Shown piece after piece: positions 36,591-45,617 of a stretch of 64,000 nt of DNA. A model generated the notes under the pieces. It was not told the DNA's origin, ran no database searches, and saw only the letters and a list, made by a program, of their open reading frames with translations. The first letter of the stretch is position 1. Every line of letters begins with the position of its first letter. The DNA comes from an uncultured Caryophanales bacterium. GTDB lineage: Bacteria; Bacillota_I; Bacilli_A; Acholeplasmatales; Anaeroplasmataceae. The stretch spans positions 1-64,000 of the forward strand of contig CAMJFY010000002.1 in assembly GCA_946405105.1 (NCBI GenBank). Reading direction: 5' to 3'. The translations under genes were made by a program, and so were the position numbers.

Positions 36591-38960
36591 ATGAAGGTAT
36601 CTAAGAAATGGTTAACTGAATATCTTAATTTAGATAACCTTACTGATGAAGAATTATATAATCAAATCACAGCTCATGTTTGTGAAATTGAAACAATGAC
36701 TAAGATGGTTGACGCAAACAACCTAACAATTGGTCTTGTTAAGGAATGTGAAGCAATTCCTGATACTCACCTACATCAATGTCAGGTTGAGGTAAAGCCA
36801 GGAGAGGTTACTCAAATTGTTTGTGGTGCACCAAACGTTGCCGCAGGCAAGAAGGTAATCGTTGCTAACCCAGGTGCAGTATTACCTGGTAATTTCAAGA
36901 TTAAGGCTTCTAGAATTAGAGGCGTTGAATCTAATGGTATGTTATGCTCACTTCAAGAATTAGGTATTGAAGAAAAATATGTACCAGAAGCATTCAAGAA
37001 TGGTATTTATTTATTCAATGATGATGCGGAAATTGGTGCTAACCCACTTGAGGTTTTAGGACTTGATGATACAATCATTGATTTAGAGGTAACATCTAAT
37101 AGAAGTGACCTTTTATCAATCGAAGGTGTTGCATACGACCTAGGTGCAGCACTTAATCAAAAGATAACTACAATCCTACCTGAATTTGAAGAAGATAATG
37201 AGGCAAATCCAGTCAAAGTCAAGGTTTTAACTGACAAATGCTATAAATATAATGCAAGATATATAAAGGGCGTTAAAATCCAAGAATCACCTATGTGGTT
37301 AAAATCTAAGCTTGTTGCATCAGGCATTAGACCTATTAATAACGTAGTAGACGTTACTAACCTAGTATTAATGGAATTAGGTCAGCCACTACATTCATTC
37401 GATGCTGATAAGCTAGGAAATGAAATAGTAGTTAGATTAGCTAACAAAGATGAAAAGCTAAAGACATTAGATGATATCGAAAGAGTATTAGAGCCTACTG
37501 ATATTGTTATTACTGATGGCAAGGAAGCAGTATGTGTTGCCGGTGTAATGGGTGGCTTATCTACTGAGGTAGAGGATAATACAACAAATATCGTATTAGA
37601 AGCAGCATATTTTGATCCACTTTCAATTAGAAAAACATCTTCTAGATTAAATCTAAAGAGTGAATCATCTATGAGATTTGAAAGAAAGATTGATTATTAT
37701 AGAGTGGAAAGAGCTCTAGATTATGCAGCACAGCTAATTCAAGAGCTAGCTGGAGGAAAGATTTTAAAGGGTGTAGCATCTGATGTTAAGATAACTCCTG
37801 AAACTAAGACTATTGATATTACAGTAGAAAAGATTAATTCAGTATTAGGTACAAGCCTAGATAAATCTTATATTGAGGATTTATTCAATAGATTAGCATA
37901 TAATTATTCAAACAATAATGGTGTATATACAATTACAATTCCTTCAAGAAGAATGGATTTAGAAGAATCTCAACAAGATATCATCGAAGATGTTGCAAGA
38001 ATGTATGGATATGATAATATTCCTACAACAATCGCAATGACAAGAGATAAGGGTGGTCTTACTTATTCTCAAAAGAGAACAAGATTAATTAGACAAATCC
38101 TTGCTTATATGGGATTAAATGAAACAATTACATATTCATTAATTGCTAAAAAGGATTTAGGCTTATATGTAGAGAATGTTAAGGAGCCAGTAGAGGTATT
38201 AATGCCTTTAACTGAGGATAGAGCAGTAATGAGACAATCTCTATTAAATGGTGTAATTGATGCAGTTAAATACAATAAGGCAAGAAAGCTTGAAAATTTA
38301 TCATTCTTTGAAATTGGTAATGTTTATTCAACTGAAGGACAAGAATTACATCTTGCTATAGCATTAAATGGTTTATATTCATCTAACTTATGGAAGGGTG
38401 AAAAGCAGGTTTCTTCATTCTATGTATTAAAGGGTATTTTAGATACATTATTTGAAAAGCTAAATTTCACAGCACAATACCTACCATATTCTGGTATTCA
38501 AGCATTCCACCCTGGTAGATGTGCAAAGCTTGTTCACAGAACACAAGAAATTGGTGTAATTGGTGAATTACATCCTAAGTTCGCAAAGCAAAATGATGTT
38601 GCTGGAACAATCGCATTAGAAATAAATATTACTCCATTAATTACTGAAGAGAATAAATTAAAATATCATTCAATTAATAAATTCCCTTCAATTAATAGAG
38701 ATTTAGCTATAGTAGTAAAGAAGGACGTATTAGCTGATTCTGTTAAGGAATCAATTAAGAAGGCAGCTAAGGGTCATTTAACAGATGTTAAACTATTCGA
38801 TGTTTACATGGGTGAAAATGTAGGAGCTGATGAAAAGTCATTAGCATTCTCATTAGTATTTGAAGATTATACTAAGACTCTTGAAACAGAAGAAGTTGAT
38901 GAATTTGTTAAGAATATATTAGCTAAGCTAGAAAAAGATTTTAATGCTAGATTAAGATAA
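36591..38960 (+). CDS. pheT: Phenylalanyl-tRNA synthetase beta subunit
   Basis: The 789-residue partner of PheS. Domain order is standard: tRNA-binding OB-fold (about 40-150), B3/B4 editing domain (about 210-380, with RPINNVVDVTNLVLMELGQP), B5 (about 400-470), a degenerate class II core, and the C-terminal anticodon-binding FDX-ACB domain (about 695-789, beginning KFPSINRDLA). It is under the T-box leader with pheS. Confidence 0.98.
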   Translation: MKVSKKWLTEYLNLDNLTDEELYNQITAHVCEIETMTKMVDANNLTIGLVKECEAIPDTHLHQCQVEVKPGEVTQIVCGAPNVAAGKKVIVANPGAVLPGNFKIKASRIRGVESNGMLCSLQELGIEEKYVPEAFKNGIYLFNDDAEIGANPLEVLGLDDTIIDLEVTSNRSDLLSIEGVAYDLGAALNQKITTILPEFEEDNEANPVKVKVLTDKCYKYNARYIKGVKIQESPMWLKSKLVASGIRPINNVVDVTNLVLMELGQPLHSFDADKLGNEIVVRLANKDEKLKTLDDIERVLEPTDIVITDGKEAVCVAGVMGGLSTEVEDNTTNIVLEAAYFDPLSIRKTSSRLNLKSESSMRFERKIDYYRVERALDYAAQLIQELAGGKILKGVASDVKITPETKTIDITVEKINSVLGTSLDKSYIEDLFNRLAYNYSNNNGVYTITIPSRRMDLEESQQDIIEDVARMYGYDNIPTTIAMTRDKGGLTYSQKRTRLIRQILAYMGLNETITYSLIAKKDLGLYVENVKEPVEVLMPLTEDRAVMRQSLLNGVIDAVKYNKARKLENLSFFEIGNVYSTEGQELHLAIALNGLYSSNLWKGEKQVSSFYVLKGILDTLFEKLNFTAQYLPYSGIQAFHPGRCAKLVHRTQEIGVIGELHPKFAKQNDVAGTIALEINITPLITEENKLKYHSINKFPSINRDLAIVVKKDVLADSVKESIKKAAKGHLTDVKLFDVYMGENVGADEKSLAFSLVFEDYTKTLETEEVDEFVKNILAKLEKDFNARLR

Positions 38961-38967
38961 TAAATAA

Positions 38968-38998
38968 AACTCACTAGAAACAACTAGTGAGTTTTTTA
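38968..38998 (+). terminator. Terminator after pheT
   Basis: AACTCACTAG (38968-38977) pairs with CTAGTGAGTT (38984-38993), followed by a T-run. Confidence 0.92.
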
Positions 38999-39079
38999 TT
39001 TCATCAAAATTGATATAAGTCTAGTTAATGATCCGTTGTTCAATTTTCAACAATATTAGTTTGTAATTACTAGTATAAT

Positions 39080-39106
39080 AAGCCCGTTTTTATACGGGCT
39101 TTTTTC
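39080..39106 (+). terminator. Second, orphan terminator-like hairpin between pheT and the AAA+ gene
   Basis: AAGCCCGT (39080-39087) pairs with ACGGGCTT (39094-39101), followed by six T residues. No gene lies between it and the pheT terminator. It may be a back-up terminator or end a short transcript. Confidence 0.65.
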
Positions 39107-39192
39107 ATACAATAGAAAATAATGATAAGTATGATATAATATAATTAACATAATCTATTTTATAAACCATATTAATGAGGGAAGTGGTTATA

Positions 39193-40977
39193 GTGAAGAA
39201 AGCGACAAAATTTATCATAATGCTTGTGTTTGTTTTTTTAGCATTTGCTTTATCAAGCTGTGAATCAACAAGTAAAGAAGCAACCGCAGCTGTTAATCCA
39301 AATATAAATGTAAGCTGCTATTATAATTCAAGCAAGGATACAACATCAGTTGAAGTATCTGTTATTGTTAAAAATAACTCTATTTATAATATTGATAAAT
39401 GCTCATTCAAGTTTAACATCTTTAATAATGATGAGCTTGTTAGAACTACTGATTATTCCGATTTCAATTTAAAAGTAAAGCATGGTCGTGAGAAAAAGGC
39501 TACATTATCCTTCGAAGCGGCAGGTGAGGTTACAAATGTAGATATTCAGTCATGGTCAGCCCATTATGTATCATTTTGGTCAACATATAATGTTATTATA
39601 ATTATTACAATTATTGTGGCTGTTGCTATATCAATAATAGCGTTATTTATAATAATATTTAGTGGAATGGACACTTTAGTAGAATTAATTATGGATAATG
39701 TATCTTGGGGGTTAACCCTTTTAGTTCCATTTGTTATATATGTAGTCTATGGAGGAATAGATCGTTTTTGGAGCTGGGTAATATTTGTAATAATCGCTAT
39801 AGGAATTGTTGCAGCTATTGTATTATTAGGGCTTTTAATATTAATTGGATATATTATTTTTGCAATTATTGATTATGTTGGTACATTTTCATGTGGTAGC
39901 AATTATTATATAAATACAAATTATGTCAAAAATAATGCTTCTAACGATGATGAATATGTATCTATAGAAGAATGTCTAGATGATCAAGATATGCTAATGC
40001 AATTTTCGGTAGCAGATTTAAGAGAATATTGCAAAAAAAATAATTATAACGGATATGGTCAATTAAATAAAAAAGAATTAGTAACTTTGATTATGAACAA
40101 AGGAAAATACAAGAAAACTGAAGTGATTGACCAGAATACAAATTCTAAATCAACCAAAGCTAAGAAAATAACATTTGATGATATCGCTGGATTAAACGAA
40201 GCAAAAGAAGCATTTAGAGAGAAGGTAATATTGCCATTTGAGCATCCTGAATTATTTGAAAAATTCGGTAAAAGGGCTGGAGGAGGCATTTTGTTATACG
40301 GACTTCCAGGAACAGGAAAAACAATGTTTGCTGAGGCAGCATCAAATGAATTAGATGCATTATTTATTTCTGTAAAATGCTCTGATATTAAATCAAAATG
40401 GTATGGAGAATCTGAGGCAAATATTAAGAAAATATTTGATACTGCAAGATCCTATAGTAAAGCTATTATTTTCTTTGATGAATTTGAAGCTATTGGTTCG
40501 AAAAGAACTGATAATTCTGAAAATGCAAATAACGATTTAGTTCCTGAAATATTAGCTGAAATGCAGGGAGTAGGAACTAATAATAGCAATTCAACAATAA
40601 TGGTTATTGCTGCGACAAACAAACCATGGGCAATCGATTCTGCATTCTTAAGACCAGGAAGATTTGATGAAAAAATCTACATACCTTTACCTGATGCTGA
40701 GGCAAGAAAAAAAATGTTTGAATTGGAGCTATCTAAATTACCAACAGAAGATTTAGATTATGATTATTTAGTTAAAATAACAGAAGGATTTAATGGCGCT
40801 GATATAAAAGAAGTGTGTGAAAAGCTAAAAATGAGTGCTATTAAAGATTCTATTACTAAAGGTTCTAATCAAACAATTGGTATGGATGATGTTGGAAGAA
40901 TAGAATCATCTATAAAGAGCAGTGTATCTCAAGAGGATATAGATGCATTAAATGAATTTAAAAAATCAAATAAATAA
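39193..40977 (+). CDS. Lipoprotein-signal membrane protein with cytoplasmic Cdc48/Vps4-like AAA+ ATPase
   Basis: About 594 residues with an unusual layout. A signal peptide with lipobox ALSSC (Cys about 23) leads to an outer domain of about 105 residues, then three predicted helices (about 133-157, 170-187 and 193-228), so the rest lies in the cytoplasm. A SAP/Rho-N-like helical motif (VADLREYCKKNNYNGYGQL, about 273-291) precedes the AAA+ domain: Walker A GLPGTGKT, pore loop KWYGESEANI, Walker B IIFFDEFEAIG, sensor 1 AATNKP and LRPGRFDEK with the arginine finger. FtsH has a similar ATPase but a protease domain follows; here there is none. The start is taken as GTG 39193 because it yields a standard signal peptide; ATG 39175 is the alternative. 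The M13 peptidase gene follows after 27 bases. Confidence 0.85.
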   Translation: MKKATKFIIMLVFVFLAFALSSCESTSKEATAAVNPNINVSCYYNSSKDTTSVEVSVIVKNNSIYNIDKCSFKFNIFNNDELVRTTDYSDFNLKVKHGREKKATLSFEAAGEVTNVDIQSWSAHYVSFWSTYNVIIIITIIVAVAISIIALFIIIFSGMDTLVELIMDNVSWGLTLLVPFVIYVVYGGIDRFWSWVIFVIIAIGIVAAIVLLGLLILIGYIIFAIIDYVGTFSCGSNYYINTNYVKNNASNDDEYVSIEECLDDQDMLMQFSVADLREYCKKNNYNGYGQLNKKELVTLIMNKGKYKKTEVIDQNTNSKSTKAKKITFDDIAGLNEAKEAFREKVILPFEHPELFEKFGKRAGGGILLYGLPGTGKTMFAEAASNELDALFISVKCSDIKSKWYGESEANIKKIFDTARSYSKAIIFFDEFEAIGSKRTDNSENANNDLVPEILAEMQGVGTNNSNSTIMVIAATNKPWAIDSAFLRPGRFDEKIYIPLPDAEARKKMFELELSKLPTEDLDYDYLVKITEGFNGADIKEVCEKLKMSAIKDSITKGSNQTIGMDDVGRIESSIKSSVSQEDIDALNEFKKSNK

Positions 40978-41004
40978 TAATTTATTAATAAAAAGGGAGA
41001 ACTT

Positions 41005-43020
41005 ATGAAAACAAAAAGATATTTATTTCTATTATTTATCTTTACGTTAATATTCATATCATCTTGTTCTAGCAAGAAAGTTATTTCAGAAGAGAAGGAA
41101 TATGATACATATACATATACATTTAAACAAGATGCTGATATGTCTAAAATTAATGGTTACCCATGGATTGATTTTTCTCGTCCAGGAGCAATAAAAATGG
41201 TATACAGACCAAGTTTAAAAGATGATTTTTATGGCTATGTTAATTATGATGAGCTAAATAGTCTAGAAATTAATAAAGAGGTTGTAAAGGGTGGCATTTA
41301 TGAAGCTGAAAATATTGTTTCTGATAATATAGAATATTTATTAAAAAATAATTCTAATTCAGATTATGCTAAGGCTTTATCTAGAATATATAACATATAT
41401 TCAACTACTAATAAGGATTTAGAAAAAGCTTATATAAAAGCTAAGATTGATGAAATTATGTCTATTAATACAAAAGATGGTATCTATGATTATATATTTA
41501 GTCAAAGCGGTATGGAAAATCCATCAGCTCCATTTCATATGAGAGAGATAGATGGAAAACTAGAATTATATTCTAATACGTCAAATTATGATTTTACTCA
41601 ACTTTTAGCTTTGAAGTCTTTAAATAATGGGGATGGAGAAATACCAATAAATATTTCTAAAAATTGTTTAATGAAATATGGATTTTCAAGAAATGAAGCT
41701 AATAATATTAGTCAAGCAGGAATTAATGCAGACTATGAGTATCTAGTAGATTATTTAATTCAATCAGATGAAGAAGGTACACTAAAAAATAGCTTTTATT
41801 ATGATGAAGGCTATTCTGCATTATATAATTATTTATCTTCATTAGGCTATTCTGATGATACTATGGTTAGATATTCATCTGGAGTTTCTAGTTTTATTAG
41901 ATTTGCTTGTTATGAAGATAATATAGAAATTATAAAGAGTGTATTAGCATATAGATTAGGTTACACATATAAAATATGTTTATCTATTAATGATTTCCGT
42001 GAAATTATGTTTCCTATATTTTCTGAAATATCAAAGGTATATGATGCGAAAACATTAATTAATATAATATTTGCAGATAGCTTTACAAATTTAGTGGATA
42101 GAGCATATATTGATGAATTTTTAACTGATGAAGATCAAGGAGATAATTTAAAAGAAATAGTAAATAAAATAGTAGAAGAATATAAATTAGTAATTGATTC
42201 ACAAAAATGGTTATCAGATCAATCTAATTTAAATTTAAAATTAAAATTAGAAAATTTAAATCAAGAAATTTTATATCCAGATTATTTAAAAACATTACCA
42301 TCATTTGATGATAATTCAAGCGATTTAGTTGCTAAATATTTAGGTAGCTATACAACGTGGATGTCTAGTGTAAATAAGGATATAAAGCCTAATACATGGA
42401 TAACATCAATTACGTTTGCTAACGCAGCTTATATGCCTACTTCTAATAGTATTGTTATTTATGCAGGATTATTATCTAATCCTAAAATTTATAATGAAAA
42501 TATGACTACAGAAGAAATGCTTGCTGGAGTCGGATTTATTCTTGCGCATGAAATATCTCACGCTTTTGATGCTAGTGGTATTTATTATGATTATGAGGGT
42601 CATTATAGTGATCTTTTAGATACTGATGAATCCACTTCTAAATTTCTTATAAAAGAAGCACAACTTGTAGCGTCATTATCTAGATTAAAATATAAAGAAA
42701 ATAAGAAAGTTAATGGCATTACAGTTTGCAATGAGGCAATGGCTGATATTGGTGGAATGAGAATAATGCTAGAGATTGCTAAAAAAACTCCTGGCTTCGA
42801 TTATAAAGCATTCTTTGAAGGATATGCTAAAACATTTGCCTGCATGTATAATGAAGTATATTATGAGAGTGATTATTTATATAATGATTCTCACTTATTG
42901 CCAATGTTTAGAGTAAATAATGTATTAAATGAATTCCAAGAATTTTATGATACATTTGATATTAAATCAGGTGATAATATGTATAAAGCAATAAGTAATA
43001 GAGCAACTATTTGGGATTAA
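41005..43020 (+). CDS. M13-family (neprilysin/PepO-like) zinc metallopeptidase lipoprotein
   Basis: A 671-residue surface peptidase. The signal peptide ends at lipobox ISSC (Cys about 21). Zinc ligands are H515 and H519 in AHEISHAFDASG, and E577 in NEAMADIGG, with the ExxxD spacing of the family; NAAYMPTSNSIVIYAGLL matches the M13 substrate-binding NAYY region. Family members cut short peptides outside the cell. GGGAGA precedes the ATG. It probably shares a transcript with the AAA+ gene. The N-terminal 400 residues are weakly conserved, as usual in M13. Confidence 0.9.
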   Translation: MKTKRYLFLLFIFTLIFISSCSSKKVISEEKEYDTYTYTFKQDADMSKINGYPWIDFSRPGAIKMVYRPSLKDDFYGYVNYDELNSLEINKEVVKGGIYEAENIVSDNIEYLLKNNSNSDYAKALSRIYNIYSTTNKDLEKAYIKAKIDEIMSINTKDGIYDYIFSQSGMENPSAPFHMREIDGKLELYSNTSNYDFTQLLALKSLNNGDGEIPINISKNCLMKYGFSRNEANNISQAGINADYEYLVDYLIQSDEEGTLKNSFYYDEGYSALYNYLSSLGYSDDTMVRYSSGVSSFIRFACYEDNIEIIKSVLAYRLGYTYKICLSINDFREIMFPIFSEISKVYDAKTLINIIFADSFTNLVDRAYIDEFLTDEDQGDNLKEIVNKIVEEYKLVIDSQKWLSDQSNLNLKLKLENLNQEILYPDYLKTLPSFDDNSSDLVAKYLGSYTTWMSSVNKDIKPNTWITSITFANAAYMPTSNSIVIYAGLLSNPKIYNENMTTEEMLAGVGFILAHEISHAFDASGIYYDYEGHYSDLLDTDESTSKFLIKEAQLVASLSRLKYKENKKVNGITVCNEAMADIGGMRIMLEIAKKTPGFDYKAFFEGYAKTFACMYNEVYYESDYLYNDSHLLPMFRVNNVLNEFQEFYDTFDIKSGDNMYKAISNRATIWD

Positions 43021-43026
43021 AAAAAG

Positions 43027-43058
43027 GACCAATTAATCTTTTGACTAATTGGTCTTTT
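43027..43058. terminator. Bidirectional terminator between the M13 gene and the convergent lipoprotein gene
   Basis: GACCAATTA (43027-43035) pairs with TAATTGGTC (43046-43054), with T-rich exits on both strands. Confidence 0.85.
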
Positions 43059-43059
43059 A

Positions 43060-43560
43060 TTATGCTTCTTTATATTCAACCTTTGTTACTTTACCAATAA
43101 TATTATTAGAATTAACAAATGTAACCTTACCACTAGTTTCTAAATCATATATATAGCTACTACCATATGTTGTTCTATATGGATATTGCTGTGCAATTCT
43201 ATCATCTTCAACAACATAAGTTGAAGAATCACTTAATATATCTACTATTCTAGAAGTATTAGTAATTTTTTTGCCAACGCTATCACTATATATTTGATAT
43301 GTTATAACATCTCCAATTTTTAATTCATCGTAAGTTGTTGATACAACTAGTTTATCTCCATTACTAAATCCTTTAATTTCATAATTATCCCATTCTACTA
43401 ATTTTGGATATTCATCACTCCATTCCATAGAATCTGACATTACTTTAAATGTTTTAGTAGATGATTCATTATTAGTGTTATTTGTTTTATTACATGCTGT
43501 TAGGGATATTGAAAATATTCCTGCAAGCATTAATATAAATGCTTTTAGATATTTTTTCAT
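43060..43560 (-). CDS. Lipoprotein with degenerate signal-peptidase (S26/SipW-like) fold
   Basis: A 166-residue lipoprotein (lipobox LTAC, Cys about 23). The mature part follows the pattern of SipW-type signal peptidases: VMSDSMEW has the catalytic Ser context (usual S-G-S-M-E-P), then ELKIGDVITYQIY, then ITNTSRIVDI where the active enzymes have THRIV, and NNIIGKVTKV at the end. The catalytic His is Ser here, so activity in the usual way is doubtful. It might be a peptidase-fold binding protein, or use another base. The function is unknown. It ends at a shared terminator and lies next to the ORF6N-RhuM gene, 49 bases downstream of it on the same strand. Confidence 0.65.
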   Translation of the reverse strand: MKKYLKAFILMLAGIFSISLTACNKTNNTNNESSTKTFKVMSDSMEWSDEYPKLVEWDNYEIKGFSNGDKLVVSTTYDELKIGDVITYQIYSDSVGKKITNTSRIVDILSDSSTYVVEDDRIAQQYPYRTTYGSSYIYDLETSGKVTFVNSNNIIGKVTKVEYKEA

Positions 43561-43608
43561 ATGTTTTTTACTCCTATATTCTAATTATCATATATATTAT
43601 TAATATTT

Positions 43609-44454
43609 TCAACAAAAACATAGATGTTCTTTTAGTTCATTTACATCATTAGTTAACTTTAATATTATGTCACTATGTTCTAAACATCTTTTGGTATTAA
43701 TAGAATATCCTTTTATTAAATAATTCTTTAATACATTATTAGCCCATCTTCTAAATTCTATTCCTCGCTTTGAATTAACTCTATATCCAACTGATAAAAT
43801 AACATCTAAATTATAATAAGTTGTTTTATATCTTTTTCCATCTTGGGCAGTTGTCAAGTTTTCCTTGACTACTGAATCAGATTTTAATTCTTTTTCATTA
43901 AAAATATTTATTATATGTAAGCTTATATTTTGTTTAGTAACTTCAAATAATTCTGCAATTTCTTGTTGAGTTAACCAAATAGTTTGTTCATCAGGAGAAA
44001 CTCTAACATCAAGTAAAACATTACCACTTTCAAATTTAACAATATCGTAATTTTTGGCTTCACTAGGCCATTTTTGAGCAATTTGGTTATCAATATTATT
44101 GATATATTCATTTAGAAATAATACATTTTGTTTTGATATATCATCTTTTGGTTTAAGGATTGTCACTAATGTCTTTATTCCATCTATTGTGAATGCGTAT
44201 GGTAAACTTGTACGCCCTCCTTTGATACCTTTCATTTGCATTAACGCGGTCACATTTTGTGACCTCGCTACTATTTCTAATTCATCTTTGTTAATTATAA
44301 ACATTAAATCTTCTGGAAACTTTTCTAGATTTCTTTTAACTTGCTGGTTAAAAGTTTTAGTACTATATCCATAAATTTTAGCTAATTCAAAATCTAGCAT
44401 TACCTTCCTTCCTCTAATTTTATAAATCATTGATTCAATTTTTTCCTTTTCCAT
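43609..44454 (-). CDS. ORF6N-RhuM domain protein
   Basis: A 281-residue DNA-binding-type protein. Residues about 5-90 form an ORF6N domain (YKIRGRKVMLDFELAKIYG, FNQQVKRNLEKFPEDLMF), found in phage antirepressor-like proteins. Residues about 140-260 match RhuM (EQTIWLTQQEIAELFEVTKQ, YYNLDVILSVGYRVNSKRG, FRRWANNVLKNYLIKGY). RhuM proteins usually go on for about 100 residues more; here the protein ends after NELKEHLCFC. Such genes are common in mobile and defence regions, but their role is not settled. AGGAGG precedes the ATG. Confidence 0.82.
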   Translation of the reverse strand: MEKEKIESMIYKIRGRKVMLDFELAKIYGYSTKTFNQQVKRNLEKFPEDLMFIINKDELEIVARSQNVTALMQMKGIKGGRTSLPYAFTIDGIKTLVTILKPKDDISKQNVLFLNEYINNIDNQIAQKWPSEAKNYDIVKFESGNVLLDVRVSPDEQTIWLTQQEIAELFEVTKQNISLHIINIFNEKELKSDSVVKENLTTAQDGKRYKTTYYNLDVILSVGYRVNSKRGIEFRRWANNVLKNYLIKGYSINTKRCLEHSDIILKLTNDVNELKEHLCFC

Positions 44455-44581
44455 TTATTTATATCCTCCTACTATAATAATTACTGAAAAAGGTAAAAAT
44501 TTTGGAAAAAAGATTATAAAAAATAATAATTCTTTTAAATTACCATAATTAATAGTATAATTATGGAGGAAATTAGGTGAA

Positions 44582-45607
44582 ATGATGCAAAGTATTTATG
44601 GCTACACTTTAGACATGTTAAAAGAATATATGATTAGCTTGGGTGAAAAGCCATTTAGATCTTCACAAATTATTGAATGGCTTTACAGACAAAAGGTTAG
44701 ATCATTTGATGAAATGACAAACATTAGTAAAGCATTCATTGAAAGATTAAAGGCTGATTTTGATTTAGATTTATTAGAATGTGTTACTAAGCAGGAATCA
44801 GCTGATGGAACTAAGAAGTTTTTATTTAGATTAAAGGATGGAAATCTAATAGAAACAGTATTAATGAATAATGAATACGGCTATAGTGCCTGTGTAACAA
44901 CAGAGGTTGGCTGTAATATGGGATGTGTTTTCTGCGCATCAGGAATGAAGAAGAAACTAAGAAACCTAGAAACACATGAAATTGTATTACAGGTCTTAAC
45001 CGCATCATTGTTAACTAATATAAATATTTCTCATGTTGTTGTCATGGGAATTGGAGAGCCATTTGATAATTATGATAATGTAATTAGATTTATCAAAATA
45101 TTAAATGAGCCTAAGGGACTTGAAATAGGTGCTAGACATATTACTGTATCTACATGCGGATTAGTGCCTAAGATTTATGAATATAGTGAATTCCCTTTAC
45201 AGGTTAATTTAGCTATATCACTTCACGCTCCTACAAATGAAATAAGAAATCAAATAATGCCTATTAATAAATCATACCCAATTGAAATATTAATGAAGGC
45301 AATTAAGGATTATATAGATAGAACTAATAGAAGAGTTACAATTGAATATATTTTACTTCAAGGAATTAATGATACAGTTTATGCAGCTAATGAATTAGCT
45401 AATTTATTATTTGGATTAAATGTATATGTAAATTTAATTCCATATAATGAGGTAAAGGAAAAGCCATATAAAAGAAGTAAAAAGGAAGATATGGTTAAAT
45501 TCTTTGATATATTAAAGAAGAGAAAAATAAATGTACAACTAAGACGTGAACAGGGCTCTGATATAGACGCAGCCTGTGGACAGCTAAGAAGCAAACATAT
45601 ATCATAA
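44582..45607 (+). CDS. rlmN: Dual-specificity 23S rRNA / tRNA adenine C2-methyltransferase
   Basis: A 341-residue radical SAM enzyme that methylates A2503 of 23S rRNA and A37 of some tRNAs. The iron-sulfur motif is CNMGCVFC, and the resolving Cys is in AACGQLR near the end; the second conserved Cys lies in VSTCGLVP. The first or the second ATG (44585) may be the start, both behind GGAGGAAATTAGGTGA. The gene opens the rlmN-rsgA-rpe group, a frequent order in Firmicutes. Confidence 0.97.
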   Translation: MMQSIYGYTLDMLKEYMISLGEKPFRSSQIIEWLYRQKVRSFDEMTNISKAFIERLKADFDLDLLECVTKQESADGTKKFLFRLKDGNLIETVLMNNEYGYSACVTTEVGCNMGCVFCASGMKKKLRNLETHEIVLQVLTASLLTNINISHVVVMGIGEPFDNYDNVIRFIKILNEPKGLEIGARHITVSTCGLVPKIYEYSEFPLQVNLAISLHAPTNEIRNQIMPINKSYPIEILMKAIKDYIDRTNRRVTIEYILLQGINDTVYAANELANLLFGLNVYVNLIPYNEVKEKPYKRSKKEDMVKFFDILKKRKINVQLRREQGSDIDAACGQLRSKHIS

Positions 45608-45617
45608 TGGTGGATGA

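Noticed and set aside
39001-39106. tRNA gene between pheT and the AAA+ gene
   Set aside because: No cloverleaf, no TTCGA arm and no CCA-side pairing; only simple hairpins.
39193-40977. FtsH protease
   Set aside because: The AAA core is similar, but the zinc protease domain with HEAGH is absent and the N-terminal half is different.
43609-44454. Toxin-antitoxin or restriction system around the ORF6N-RhuM gene
   Set aside because: No partner gene of a toxin, methylase or nuclease is adjacent; the neighbours are lipoproteins and rlmN.
39175-44560. Integrated phage or insertion element
   Set aside because: No transposase, integrase, direct or inverted terminal repeats are visible; only the gene content suggests an accessory block.
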